Source: Lachnoclostridium sp. An118 (GTDB lineage Bacteria; Bacillota; Clostridia; Lachnospirales; Lachnospiraceae). Taken from it: a DNA stretch of 64,000 bases. Numbering within the stretch: the first letter of the stretch is position 1; every line of letters begins with the position of its first letter. Shown here in pieces: positions 7,661 through 15,376 of the stretch. Under the pieces are notes generated by a model. That model was not told the DNA's origin and did no database searches. It saw only the letters and a list, made by a program, of their open reading frames with translations. The stretch spans positions 58,416-122,415 of the forward strand of contig NZ_NFLQ01000009.1 in the NCBI RefSeq assembly GCF_002160985.1, read 5' to 3'. The position numbers were made by a program, and so were the translations under genes.

Positions 7661-7813
7661 ATGAAGCCGTTAAAAACAAAAGTAAGTATTACATTGGATG
7701 AAAATGTAGTTAATCAAATTAAAGAATTAGCCGAAGAAGATGAACGGAATTTTAGTCAATACATTAATCTTATTTTAAAAAAGTGGATTGCTGAACATTC
7801 CTCAAATGAATAA
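7661..7813 (+). CDS. Ribbon-helix-helix DNA-binding protein
   Basis: A 50-residue protein with the RHH (CopG/Arc-like) pattern: a short beta strand KVSITLDE, helix VVNQIKELAEEDE, turn with NFSQY, and helix INLILKKWIAEH. Such proteins bind as dimers to palindromic operators and often control plasmid or toxin-antitoxin genes. The frame is open upstream, but the ATG at 7661 has a ribosome site (AAAAGGATG) and begins exactly at the domain. It is the rightmost gene of the element and probably regulates the element's own genes. A weak terminator-like repeat follows (about 7820-7855). Confidence 0.85.
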   Translation: MKPLKTKVSITLDENVVNQIKELAEEDERNFSQYINLILKKWIAEHSSNE

Positions 7814-8113
7814 TAGTAAAAAACCCCTGCCAATTTATGGACTGGGATTTTTTGCTATAAGGAATATTATCCAATATTTAATTTTACTGTATTACTTCTA
7901 AATTATTAGCATTAACATTTTTTTATGTTAAAGATATTATATTTAAAATACTCTTTTTGTATCAGAGTAGATTGATCAAGTATTAGGAATTTGTAAGTAG
8001 GACGCTTGCACAGCCGACCCGCCGCCCTGTTAGGAACCGTCGCTCTGTGCATCCGCTTTGCGGAACGCTGGGACTCAATAGAATAAACAGAGAAATACTC
8101 TCCCTCGTATCCG

Positions 8114-8130
8114 GGGCACCTTTGGGGCAC
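8114..8130 (+). repeat. Candidate integrase arm-type site, right end
   Basis: Exact copy of the 17-base repeat at 1793-1809, about 107 bases inside the right attachment repeat. Two copies of the TTTGGGGCAC core at both ends of the element suggest recombinase arm binding. Confidence 0.5.
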
Positions 8131-8176
8131 TTTCGGGCAACAAAATGTGATAAATTATAATAACACCAAATTAAAA

Positions 8177-8198
8177 AAAGCCCTTATTTTCGGGCTTT
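8177..8198 (+). terminator. Intrinsic terminator near the right element end
   Basis: Stem AAAGCCC (8177-8183) with GGGCTTT (8192-8198) and a T-rich loop. It may insulate element transcription from the chromosome. Confidence 0.55.
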
Positions 8199-8236
8199 GT
8201 AAAACACTATAACAAGTTATGGTTTAACAGCATAGT

Positions 8237-8266
8237 CTCTCATTCCTTTAGATAACTATAACAACG
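8237..8266 (+). repeat. Right attachment site (30-bp direct repeat)
   Basis: Perfect copy of 1695-1724. It is followed directly by a GC-rich terminator (stem 8268-8278/8293-8303) that resembles the terminator of small RNA copy 1. This is probably the displaced original 3-prime end of small RNA copy 2. Confidence 0.85.
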
Positions 8267-8267
8267 G

Positions 8268-8303
8268 CGAAAACCCGCAGGCTGAAAGGCCGGCGGGTTT
8301 TCG
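8268..8303 (+). terminator. Probable original terminator of small RNA copy 2
   Basis: Stem CGAAAACCCGC with GCGGGTTTTCG and a short loop. Position right after the 30-bp repeat and similarity to the GCCGGCGGGTTTTTC end of copy 1 suggest that it belonged to the small RNA before integration. Confidence 0.7.
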
Positions 8304-8324
8304 TTGTCTGTACATATTTCCCCA

Positions 8325-9449
8325 TCACAATATGTCTATCTTCAGCACCCTGTCCACAGACAGGCCGGGAAGATAACGGTACGGATAGGCTCCTGACTCA
8401 AAGAGAAGATACATAGTACCTCCATCCATATAAATCTGCTCCAGCATATATGGAAGCCGGATGTCCTCCAGAGCCATCTCATCCGTAAAATCCCTGATCC
8501 CGTCCGAGACCTGGTAGGCCGCCAGGCGGGACGGAAAAATCCCCATGGAATAGGACAGGAAAAGTATATCCCCCAGAAAAGTCATGCCCTGCGCATAGGG
8601 CGAGATCTTCAGGTCGTCCTCCTCGGCCACCCCCTGACGGACCTTTGACGCAGGGTGCTCGACAGGAACACTCCTGATGTTCCCGTCATCCTGCACCTCG
8701 TACTTTTTTATGGTGCTGTCCTCTTGCGTGGAATAATAACCCACGTACAGATAGGGGGCCTGGTAGGCCATAAAAGAGCTCCGTGGGATATCCAGTATGT
8801 TATTTACGTGGAGGAAGCTTATCGGCTCCCAGCCTTCCGAAAAATCATAGGCTTCTATACTCTCCATATCCAGCGCGTTCACCTGCGCGATCCCGTTCCT
8901 GCTCCCGCAGACCCACAGATTATCATTCCGGGCGTCGTAGGCAAGGCTTCCCACATGAGCCTTATTTGGCAGGACAACCTCTTTTACAAAATCGTGGGTC
9001 TCCTTGTCCACCACAAAAATGACTGAATTGTGGTTCTTTGACTGACAGTAGGCGCTGATAAAAAGATACTGCCCGGACACGGCAATCCCCTGGGGTGTCA
9101 TGCCTGTACATACAGAAAATCTTTTGGCCCCGTTGTCCAGCAGCGTCCTGGCCGACTCAAGGCCGGGTATCACATAGGTCCCGCTGTCCGGCTCGTCCGC
9201 ATGGGCCAGCACCGCCTCCTCATAGAGGCCGCTGTAGGGCTGCAGGCGCTCTGAAAATTCCTCCAGCGTATACTGGGAGCTCTCCGCATTTGTCGTGACG
9301 GCATCTGTCTTTGGCTCCACCTTCCCCATGCAGCCAAAGATGATCCCTATATACCCCGTCGGGATCAGGACGAGCACAAGACAGACTGCGAGCACTCTTC
9401 TTTTCCATCTATTCTTTTTGCTTTTTTTCCTGGTCTCTTTATCCTTCAT
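8325..9449 (-). CDS. Membrane-anchored beta-propeller-like protein
   Basis: 374 residues. A highly basic N-terminus (MKDKETRKKSKKNRWKRR) precedes one transmembrane helix (about 19-40), giving a type II anchor with the bulk outside the cell. The outer part has blade-like repeats with small-aromatic patterns (QGIAVSGQYLFISAY, VGSLAYDARNDNLWVCGS, YLYVGYYS, GMTFLGDILFLSYS), as in YncE/quinoprotein-like propellers. No catalytic residues can be assigned. It stands alone between the element's right end and a tRNA gene. The protein is clearly real; function unknown, perhaps ligand or wall binding. Confidence 0.75.
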   Translation of the reverse strand: MKDKETRKKSKKNRWKRRVLAVCLVLVLIPTGYIGIIFGCMGKVEPKTDAVTTNAESSQYTLEEFSERLQPYSGLYEEAVLAHADEPDSGTYVIPGLESARTLLDNGAKRFSVCTGMTPQGIAVSGQYLFISAYCQSKNHNSVIFVVDKETHDFVKEVVLPNKAHVGSLAYDARNDNLWVCGSRNGIAQVNALDMESIEAYDFSEGWEPISFLHVNNILDIPRSSFMAYQAPYLYVGYYSTQEDSTIKKYEVQDDGNIRSVPVEHPASKVRQGVAEEDDLKISPYAQGMTFLGDILFLSYSMGIFPSRLAAYQVSDGIRDFTDEMALEDIRLPYMLEQIYMDGGTMYLLFESGAYPYRYLPGLSVDRVLKIDIL

Positions 9450-9579
9450 GTTTTTCTGCCTTTCCCTCTGACATTATTATACCTCATTCCGGACAGACTT
9501 TTCTCCGCAACACAATAAAAGACAGAAAAAAACCGCCGACCCCAAGGCTTCCAAGTCCTTAAAATCAGCGATTTTTGAG

Positions 9580-9652
9580 TGCGCGATCAGGGGTTCGAAC
9601 CCTGGACACCCTGATTAAGAGTCAGGTGCTCTGCCAGCTGAGCTAATCGCGC
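9580..9652 (-). tRNA. tRNA-Lys (CTT)
   Basis: 73 nt. Acceptor GCGCGAT pairs with ATCGCGC; anticodon loop CTCTTAA gives CTT; T-loop GTTCGAA. Discriminator A, CCA not encoded. It lies alone between two protein genes. Confidence 0.95.
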
Positions 9653-9826
9653 ATTTTTTATTCTGTCGAGTCAAACCTCAACGCAAGGAGTATTATATAA
9701 CAGTTTTTCAGATAATGCAAGCTGTTTTTTCATTTTTTCTTCTTTTTTTCTCTCTCCCGGCATATATATCTTTTATAACACCATCGCCGGCCGCATCCAC
9801 CAGGGCCGCACAAGGAGGGACAAGCA

Positions 9827-10366
9827 TTGCTTCAGATCTGCAGACGGAGGGATTTTCCCTACATGCTCTCAGCCGCGCTTTTGGGTAGCGCTTTGCATTT
9901 TCTGTATGATTTTTCCGGCGAAAACCCTTTCGCCGCACTCATTTCACCTGTCAACGAGTCCGTGTGGGAACATTTAAAGCTTCTCTTCTTCCCCTCACTG
10001 CTCCTGACCACAGTGGAATTTTTTATCCGCAGGCCTGATCCCCGGGCCCTGTTCGGCGCAAGGCTGACCGGCGTCACGGCCGGCATGGTCATCATCGTGA
10101 GCCTGTACTATCTCTACACCTTTATCCTCGGAAGAGGTTTTCTCGCCGCCGATATCCTCATCTTCCTGACAGGGACCTGCTTTTCCTATGTCATTTCCGG
10201 GCATCTGCTCAGGAGCTTCCGCCACGCCGACCCCATGCTCATCTTCCTGGGCTGGCTGCTCATTGCGCTCCTGTTTTTCTCCTTTACCTGCTTCCCGCCG
10301 GACCTGTTCCTCTTTTACCCGCCCCCGCACGGCATGGAACAGTCCCTGCCGGGACAGATGAATTGA
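9827..10366 (+). CDS. DUF6512-type membrane protein, TTG start
   Basis: 179 residues with about five hydrophobic helices and the recognisable segment HFLYDFSGENPFAALISPVNESVWEHLKLLFFP, shown here only as key pieces: HFLYDFSG, then PVNESVWEHLKLL. This conserved block marks the DUF6512 family of bacterial membrane proteins, of unknown function. The start is a TTG placed seven bases after AAGGAGGG; no ATG has a comparable site. The C-terminal tail (PPPHGMEQSLPGQMN) is hydrophilic. It converges with the DUF1002 gene, and the two are separated by a near-perfect palindromic terminator. Confidence 0.8.
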   Translation: MLQICRRRDFPYMLSAALLGSALHFLYDFSGENPFAALISPVNESVWEHLKLLFFPSLLLTTVEFFIRRPDPRALFGARLTGVTAGMVIIVSLYYLYTFILGRGFLAADILIFLTGTCFSYVISGHLLRSFRHADPMLIFLGWLLIALLFFSFTCFPPDLFLFYPPPHGMEQSLPGQMN

Positions 10367-10430
10367 CAGAAAACAGCCAAAAGCGGACACAATATGGCAG
10401 GTGCATCTGCACAAAAAGACACCGGTGATG

Positions 10431-10477
10431 GCAAAAGCGGACGTAATACTTTTTAAAAGTATTACGTCCGCTTTTGC
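10431..10477. terminator. 47-bp almost perfect palindrome, bidirectional terminator
   Basis: Arms of 23 bases (10431-10453 and 10455-10477) are perfectly complementary around one base, ending in AAAAG/CTTTT runs. It lies between the convergent genes ending at 10366 and 10492, so it can stop both transcripts. A related half-copy (AAAAGCGGAC) lies at about 10378. Confidence 0.85.
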
Positions 10478-10491
10478 ATGCTTTTATAATA

Positions 10492-11757
10492 TTATTCGCC
10501 CGTGAAAAAATTCTTGATCCTTGTGAAGAGCCCGTCTTTAAATCCGCTCTCGTTGACTGTACTGTCCGTAACGACATCGGAGCCGAGCGCCTCATCGTTT
10601 GTGTCACTGAGGATGCCGTCGTCAGACCCCACAAAGAAGGTCTTTACCGTGTTCCATATATTGGAGAGCGCGCCACTCTCGCCGGTCAGATTGTCCAGCG
10701 TGTCCTTCAGCGCATTCACATCGTAATCATACTGGGAAATCTTCTCCATCAGAGCCACTACCTGGGCTCTCTGGTCGTCTGTCAGCGTGATCTCATTCTC
10801 TTCCGCGATATTGTCCACAGCATCGCCAATCTCCTCGGGGTCCGTCAGCCCCTCGTCAATAACCTCGGTCTTGACGTCCTTGATGACCTCTGTGGCCTTC
10901 TCCTGTCCCACACTGTCGGCCAGGTCGCCTGTGGTCACAAGCTCCTCCATAGCCGCTTCCTTCTGTCCCTCGTCCAGCTCCTCGCCGCTGGCCGTCTCGT
11001 AAGCCATGATGATGCCTGTCAGGGCACCGGTGCCGGACACCTCAAAGGGGCACGCAGCAATGACATTGCAGTTCTCCATCCCCGCTGTGGTCAGGGTGCT
11101 GGCAATCATGGCGCTTGTCACAAAGTTCAGGTTCGCCGTCTTCACCTTGATGCCGCCGGAATCCGTGGGCTCCACGTAGGCACAGCTGTTCGTAGTCGGC
11201 CCTATCTGCTCGTCCGTAGCGATCCCCTGCATGTACTGCACCTCATCAGCGTGTGTGACCACGATAGTCTCCACCTCATCCGGGGAAGTGCCAAAGTATT
11301 CGTACATGGAGGCCCGCTGCTCCTCGTTTAAGTTCTCGCCGAGGGTGACCACCTTACCGCTGTCTGTATTTCCCTCCGTCTCTTCTGCTGTATCCTCTTC
11401 TTCTGCATCTGCGCTCTCGTCTGCTGTCCCGTCTGTCTGCTGTCCATCCTCTGTCACAGTGCCGTCTGTAGTCCCTGTTCCCTGGCCGGTCCCGTCTGTA
11501 TCCGCACCGGTCTGCCCGGTCCCGTCAGCTGTGGTCCCGCCATTTCCGCCGGCCGCGCTGTCCTCACCTCCCGCGGAGCCTGTCTCCCCGGAAGTACCTC
11601 CTGTCACGCCGGCGCTGTCCGTTCCCGCCGTTCCTGACTCCGCGCTTCCCGCATCCTGTGCGGTACTGCCTGTCTCCGATGCAGAGGCCGCCATAGGGAT
11701 GCTGGCCGTCACCATTACCGCCGCCATCAGAAGCGGCAAAACTTTTTTCATTTTCAT
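10492..11757 (-). CDS. Secreted DUF1002 protein
   Basis: 421 residues. A signal peptide (MKMKKVLPLLMAAVMVTASI...ASA) is followed by a long low-complexity G/T/A/D/E-rich linker (about 30-130). The conserved domain begins near 135: GKVVTLGENLNEEQ, VVTHADEVQYMQGIA, then NLNFVTSAMIASTLTTAGM and ACPFEVSGTGALTGIIMAYE, which are the hallmarks of DUF1002, a family of Firmicute exported proteins of unknown role. The Gly/Thr-rich linker suggests a wall-spanning region. There is no sorting signal at the C-terminus (NFFTGE). The upstream ribosome site is weak. Probably monocistronic, ending at the large palindromic terminator. Confidence 0.88.
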   Translation of the reverse strand: MKMKKVLPLLMAAVMVTASIPMAASASETGSTAQDAGSAESGTAGTDSAGVTGGTSGETGSAGGEDSAAGGNGGTTADGTGQTGADTDGTGQGTGTTDGTVTEDGQQTDGTADESADAEEEDTAEETEGNTDSGKVVTLGENLNEEQRASMYEYFGTSPDEVETIVVTHADEVQYMQGIATDEQIGPTTNSCAYVEPTDSGGIKVKTANLNFVTSAMIASTLTTAGMENCNVIAACPFEVSGTGALTGIIMAYETASGEELDEGQKEAAMEELVTTGDLADSVGQEKATEVIKDVKTEVIDEGLTDPEEIGDAVDNIAEENEITLTDDQRAQVVALMEKISQYDYDVNALKDTLDNLTGESGALSNIWNTVKTFFVGSDDGILSDTNDEALGSDVVTDSTVNESGFKDGLFTRIKNFFTGE

Positions 11758-11926
11758 ACGCTTTCGGTCTAAAAACCTTGTCTCCCTTTTTAATTATTTT
11801 CTGGTCTGTACAGCGCCGGCACATTCCGGAGCTGATTTTCACCGTACTCAATATAACACATTACGGCCCGATTGTACACGGATCTTTTCTTAAAAAAGGA
11901 TGAAGAAAAAGAGAAGGAGCCGCTTC

Positions 11927-12241
11927 TCACAGCAGCTCCTTCAGCCTTTTCTCCAGTACCTCATCTCCCACAACGCCCTTCATGAAGGCCTTCACCGCGC
12001 CTCCCCTCACAAGCAGGAATGCAGGCACGATATCCGCCCCGTACACAGCCGCAAGGCGGGGACTCTCCTCCACCTCAACCTCGCAGAACCTGACTCTTCC
12101 TCTGTATTTCTCTTCCAGCTCCTCCGCATAGGGTCTGGTCATAGAGCATTTCGGGCACCATTTTTCATAAAACATGACAACAACGGCCCCCGTCTCACGC
12201 AGGACCTCTATATCAAAATTCTCCTCTGTCAGGTGATACAT
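11927..12241 (-). CDS. Thioredoxin-family protein
   Basis: 104 residues with a thioredoxin fold: FDIEVLRETGAVVVMFY, active site W28-C29-P-K-C32, then the cis-proline strand DIVPAFLLVRGG. The WCPKC motif differs from the canonical WCGPC, so its redox potential or partner may differ. The frame is open 11 codons further upstream, but the ATG at 12241 has the ribosome site (GGAAAGGATG) and starts at the domain edge. It would act in the cytoplasm in thiol-disulfide exchange. A small Arg-rich ORF ends 26 bases upstream on the same strand. Confidence 0.9.
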   Translation of the reverse strand: MYHLTEENFDIEVLRETGAVVVMFYEKWCPKCSMTRPYAEELEEKYRGRVRFCEVEVEESPRLAAVYGADIVPAFLLVRGGAVKAFMKGVVGDEVLEKRLKELL

Positions 12242-12267
12242 AAGGACATCCTTTCCGCTCTTTCGGG

Positions 12268-12402
12268 TCAGCATCCGGGATTGAGCATGCGGTACACTTC
12301 ATGCATGGACCTGTGAAAACAGTCAATGAGACGGCTTCTCCTTCTGAGCCGGTACAGCATACAGCTCCATCTGGAGATGCTCCCGGGTCTTCTCTTCCCC
12401 AT
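12268..12402 (-). CDS. Possible 44-residue Arg-rich small protein
   Basis: A short frame with an AGGAG ribosome site eight bases before its ATG. The product begins MGKRRPGSISRWSCMLYRLR and is very basic, with three cysteines. It ends 26 bases before the thioredoxin start and would be co-transcribed with it. I know no homologous family. Support is limited to the ribosome site and to the otherwise empty 250-bp gap, so it may be spurious. Confidence 0.4.
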   Translation of the reverse strand: MGKRRPGSISRWSCMLYRLRRRSRLIDCFHRSMHEVYRMLNPGC

Positions 12403-12490
12403 ATGCCAGTCTCCTTCGCAAATTCTTCTCCCTATATAGTATGCAGGAGCGTTCCCTCTATTGACTCTCCATCCCGGGTCTGTCCGGCCT

Positions 12491-13150
12491 TTACCTTCCT
12501 GCAGTCAGCTTACAGATAGGATTCCCCTTTGCGGAAAATTTCTCCTCATACTCAGTCATCACATTCCCCCTGTTCATATCCGGGTCGCCGTGGAGGTCCC
12601 AGGTGCTCATGAGCACTCTCCAGCCCGCCTCCTCAGCCTCCTCCAGGGAAAACCGGAACAGGTCCCGGTTGTCTGTCTTAAACTCCACCTGTCCATCCGG
12701 CGCCAGCACCTGGTCATACCTGGCAAAAAATCCTCTGGACGTGAGCCTCCTCCTGGCGTGCCGCTTCTTGGGCCAGGGGTCGGAAAAATTGAGGTAGATC
12801 CCCTGTACCTCCCCCTTCCCGAACACTTCAGCGATCTGCGCCGCATCCATGCAGATAAACCGGATGTTTCCCAAAGTCCGGCCGCCCCGGTCCTCCTCCA
12901 GCTTATCCAGCCTCTCCACAGCCCGCAGGAGGACGCTGGAATAGCGCTCAATGCCGATATAGTTCCGCTCCGGATGCCGGGCCGCCATCTCTGTGAGGAA
13001 CTGTCCCTTTCCCATGCCAATCTCTATATAGACAGGGTTGTCGTTTCCAAAGACCTCCCTCCACCGCCCCTTCAGCTCCTTCTCGTTTTTTATCACCTTG
13101 TCGTGGGCCTCCAGCACGCCCTCCGCCCGGGGTATATTTCTCAGACGCAT
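12491..13150 (-). CDS. trmB: tRNA (guanine-N7-)-methyltransferase
   Basis: 219 residues. It starts with the typical MRLRNIP and has the SAM-binding motif YIEIGMGKGQFL, a further motif RFICMDAAQI, and the TrmB signature NFSDPWPKKRHARRRL (about 120-136). It methylates G46 in the variable loop of tRNAs, using S-adenosylmethionine in the cytoplasm. Length matches the family. The ribosome site immediately before ATG is very close (AAAGGAG); a second AAAGGAG lies 12 bases upstream. It follows glgB on the same strand but is separated by a terminator, so it is likely its own unit. Confidence 0.96.
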   Translation of the reverse strand: MRLRNIPRAEGVLEAHDKVIKNEKELKGRWREVFGNDNPVYIEIGMGKGQFLTEMAARHPERNYIGIERYSSVLLRAVERLDKLEEDRGGRTLGNIRFICMDAAQIAEVFGKGEVQGIYLNFSDPWPKKRHARRRLTSRGFFARYDQVLAPDGQVEFKTDNRDLFRFSLEEAEEAGWRVLMSTWDLHGDPDMNRGNVMTEYEEKFSAKGNPICKLTAGR

Positions 13151-13278
13151 CTCCTTTGCCGTCTCCTTTCACCTTTGATCGGATGGAAGAAATTCCCTTC
13201 CCCTGCCCGCTCACCGCGACGCCCCGCTCATCTTGCGGCATTGCCGCCCGATGGTCTCCGGGTGTATCGCACAAAAAC

Positions 13279-13313
13279 TACAGGCGGAGGAACGCCTTTT
13301 CCTTCCGCCTGTA
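13279..13313 (-). terminator. Terminator of glgB
   Basis: Stem with arms TACAGGCGGAGG and CCTTCCGCCTGTA; on the minus strand it is followed by a T run (13272-13277). It lies 20 bases after the glgB stop. Confidence 0.8.
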
Positions 13314-13332
13314 AATCATAGCATAACTCTCT

Positions 13333-15252
13333 CTAAAATTCAAAGACAGCCACTCCGTAGGGAGGCAGCTTGTAGGCAAATGAGTAGGGCCTGCCGTCGC
13401 ACTCAGATTTCACAGCCTTATAGACCTTGGGCCTCACCTCGCCCTTCCCGCCGTACTGCAGGTCGTCACTGTTCATGACCAGCTTGTACTGCTTTCTCCT
13501 GGGAACGCCCACCCGGTAGTCGTCCCTGGCCATGGGGGTGAAATTGATGACAAAGAGAAGGTTCTTCTTGCCGCCCTTTCCGTGGCGCATGAAGCTGTAA
13601 ATGCTCCTGTCCCTGTCGTCCGCATTGATCCACTCAAATCCCTCCCAGGTGCTGTCCTGGTCATAGAGGGCCCTGTTCTTCTTGTACAGATGGAGAAGGT
13701 CTCTCATCCAGTTCTGGATAGCCTGGTGCTCCGGCTCCGCCAGGAGGAACCAGTCCAGCTCCCTCTTCTCGCTCCACTCTCTGAGCTGGGCGAATTCCTG
13801 GCCCATGAAGAGCAGCTTCTTGCCCGCATGTCCGATCATGAAGGCATAGCCGGCCTTCAGGTTGGCGTACTTGTCAAATCCAAGCCCGGGCATCTTGTTC
13901 AGCATGGAGCATTTCAGATGCACCACCTCGTCGTGGGAGAGCACGAGGATATACTTCTCGCTGTATGCGTAGCTCATGGCAAATGTCATCAGGTTGTGGG
14001 CTCCCTTCCTGAAATAGGGATCCAGCTTCATATATTCAGTAAAATCGTGCATCCAGCCCATGTTCCACTTCAGGCTGAAGCCCAGGCCGTCGTCCTCCAC
14101 CTTGCCCGTCACCTTGGGCCATGCGGTGGACTCCTCCGCGATCATCACCGCCCCCGGATTTCTCCCCAGGACCACGGAATTCAGATGCTTGAAAAATCCG
14201 ATAGCCTCCAGGTTCTTGTTACCGCCGTACTTGTTGGCCACCCACTGGCCGTCCTGCTTGCCGTAATCCAGATAGAGCATGGATGCCACGGCATCTACCC
14301 GAAGCCCGTCCACATGGTAGTTCTCTATCCAGAACAGGGCATTGGAGATAAGGAAATTCTGCACCTCATTTTTCCCGTAGTCAAAAATCTTTGTCCCCCA
14401 GTCCGGGTGCTCTCCCTTTCTGGGATCCGCGTACTCAAAGGTGGGTGTCCCGTCAAAGTCCGCAAGCCCGTGGGTATCCCGGGGAAAATGAGCCGGCACC
14501 CAGTCCAGGATAACGCCAATCCTGTTGCGGTGCAGATAATTGATCATCCAGGCAAAGTCCTCCGGCGTGCCGTAACGGGACGTGGGAGCGAAATATCCTG
14601 TCACCTGGTAGCCCCAGGAGCCGTCAAAGGGGTGCTCCGCGATCCCCATGATCTCAATGTGGGTATAGCCCATGTATTTCACATACTTCACGATTTCTCT
14701 GGCAAATTCCCGGTAATTGTAGAAGCCGTCCTCATCGTCCTCTGTCAGCGGGTGCTTCTTCCACGATCCGATGTGGATTTCATAGATGGACATAGGCTCA
14801 ACCGTATGGTCCCACGTCTTGCGGTTCTCCATCCACTCTCCGTCTGTCCAGGCAATGCGCGACAGGTCCACCACCCTGGACGCTGTCCCCGGCCTCTTCT
14901 CCGCATAGTTGGCAAAGGGGTCTGCCTTCAGGATATACTCCCCTTTGTAGGTCTTGATGCAGTATTTATAAAGTGACATCTCGGGCAGATCCGGCACAAA
15001 GCAGGTGTAAATGCCGAGAGGCTCTCCCCGCTCCATCGGGTTTGCCTCCCTGTCCCAGCCGTTAAAGTCTCCCACCACAGAGACCTCCTGCGCGTGGGGA
15101 GCCCAGACAGCAAAATAAACGCCCTCCTGATCTTTGTCCTTTACCCGGTGGGCGCCCAGCTTTCTGTATATTTCGTAATGGTTTCCCTGACCGAACAGAT
15201 AATGGTCAAGCTCCCCGATCTCATAAGGTTTTATGTTCTTCTTTACTGCCAT
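13333..15252 (-). CDS. glgB: 1,4-alpha-glucan branching enzyme
   Basis: 639 residues. A CBM48/N-terminal domain (about 40-130: GVYFAVWAPHAQEVSVVGDFN) is followed by a GH13 barrel. Catalytic residues are visible: D320 in DGLRVD, E373 in MIAEEST, and a late HDEVVH. It moves glucan segments to alpha-1,6 positions in glycogen synthesis. Ribosome site GAGGGTGAAATC before ATG. No other glycogen genes (glgA, glgC, glgP) are nearby, so it is isolated from its pathway here, as is common in Lachnospiraceae. Length agrees with short GlgB forms. Confidence 0.97.
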   Translation of the reverse strand: MAVKKNIKPYEIGELDHYLFGQGNHYEIYRKLGAHRVKDKDQEGVYFAVWAPHAQEVSVVGDFNGWDREANPMERGEPLGIYTCFVPDLPEMSLYKYCIKTYKGEYILKADPFANYAEKRPGTASRVVDLSRIAWTDGEWMENRKTWDHTVEPMSIYEIHIGSWKKHPLTEDDEDGFYNYREFAREIVKYVKYMGYTHIEIMGIAEHPFDGSWGYQVTGYFAPTSRYGTPEDFAWMINYLHRNRIGVILDWVPAHFPRDTHGLADFDGTPTFEYADPRKGEHPDWGTKIFDYGKNEVQNFLISNALFWIENYHVDGLRVDAVASMLYLDYGKQDGQWVANKYGGNKNLEAIGFFKHLNSVVLGRNPGAVMIAEESTAWPKVTGKVEDDGLGFSLKWNMGWMHDFTEYMKLDPYFRKGAHNLMTFAMSYAYSEKYILVLSHDEVVHLKCSMLNKMPGLGFDKYANLKAGYAFMIGHAGKKLLFMGQEFAQLREWSEKRELDWFLLAEPEHQAIQNWMRDLLHLYKKNRALYDQDSTWEGFEWINADDRDRSIYSFMRHGKGGKKNLLFVINFTPMARDDYRVGVPRRKQYKLVMNSDDLQYGGKGEVRPKVYKAVKSECDGRPYSFAYKLPPYGVAVFEF

Positions 15253-15376
15253 GATTTCACCCTCTCATGCTCAATTTCTAATACATCTATTATACTTTAT
15301 CCCCCCACAAAAAGAAAGAGTTTTGAACAATCTATTTTGTCAAAACTCCTTCTTTTTTATACATTTTGTACAGTTT

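Larger units (their letters stand above)
7814..8236. other. Right end of the element without a convincing gene
   Basis: About 420 bases. An open minus-strand frame (7912-8130) has no ribosome site and no protein-like composition. The region holds the second arm-type repeat (8114-8130, followed by another CGGGCAA variant) and a terminator (8177-8198). Its likely job is integrase/Xis binding at the right end. Confidence 0.5.
1695..8266. mobile_element. 6.5 kb integrative element (integrase, Xis, HUH Rep)
   Basis: Bounded by two perfect 30-bp direct repeats, 6542 bp apart. Inside are a Tn916-type tyrosine integrase next to the left end, an Xis-like protein, a rolling-circle Rep, two hypothetical genes likely in the same operon, an AT-rich cargo gene, a sortase-anchored surface protein and a ribbon-helix-helix protein. 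No relaxase, VirD4/FtsK coupling protein, conjugation gene or phage structural gene is present. It therefore fits a small mobilizable or satellite-like element that integrates site-specifically. GC is lower than in the flanking chromosome, most strongly in the 5766-6653 gene. Transfer would need a helper; that is inference. Confidence 0.85.

Noticed and set aside
7912..8130. 72-codon minus-strand frame at the right end of the element
   Set aside because: No ribosome site, non-protein-like composition, and it overlaps arm-type repeats.
13582..14976. 464-codon plus-strand frame
   Set aside because: Antisense of glgB; arises from GC-rich codon use, no ribosome site.
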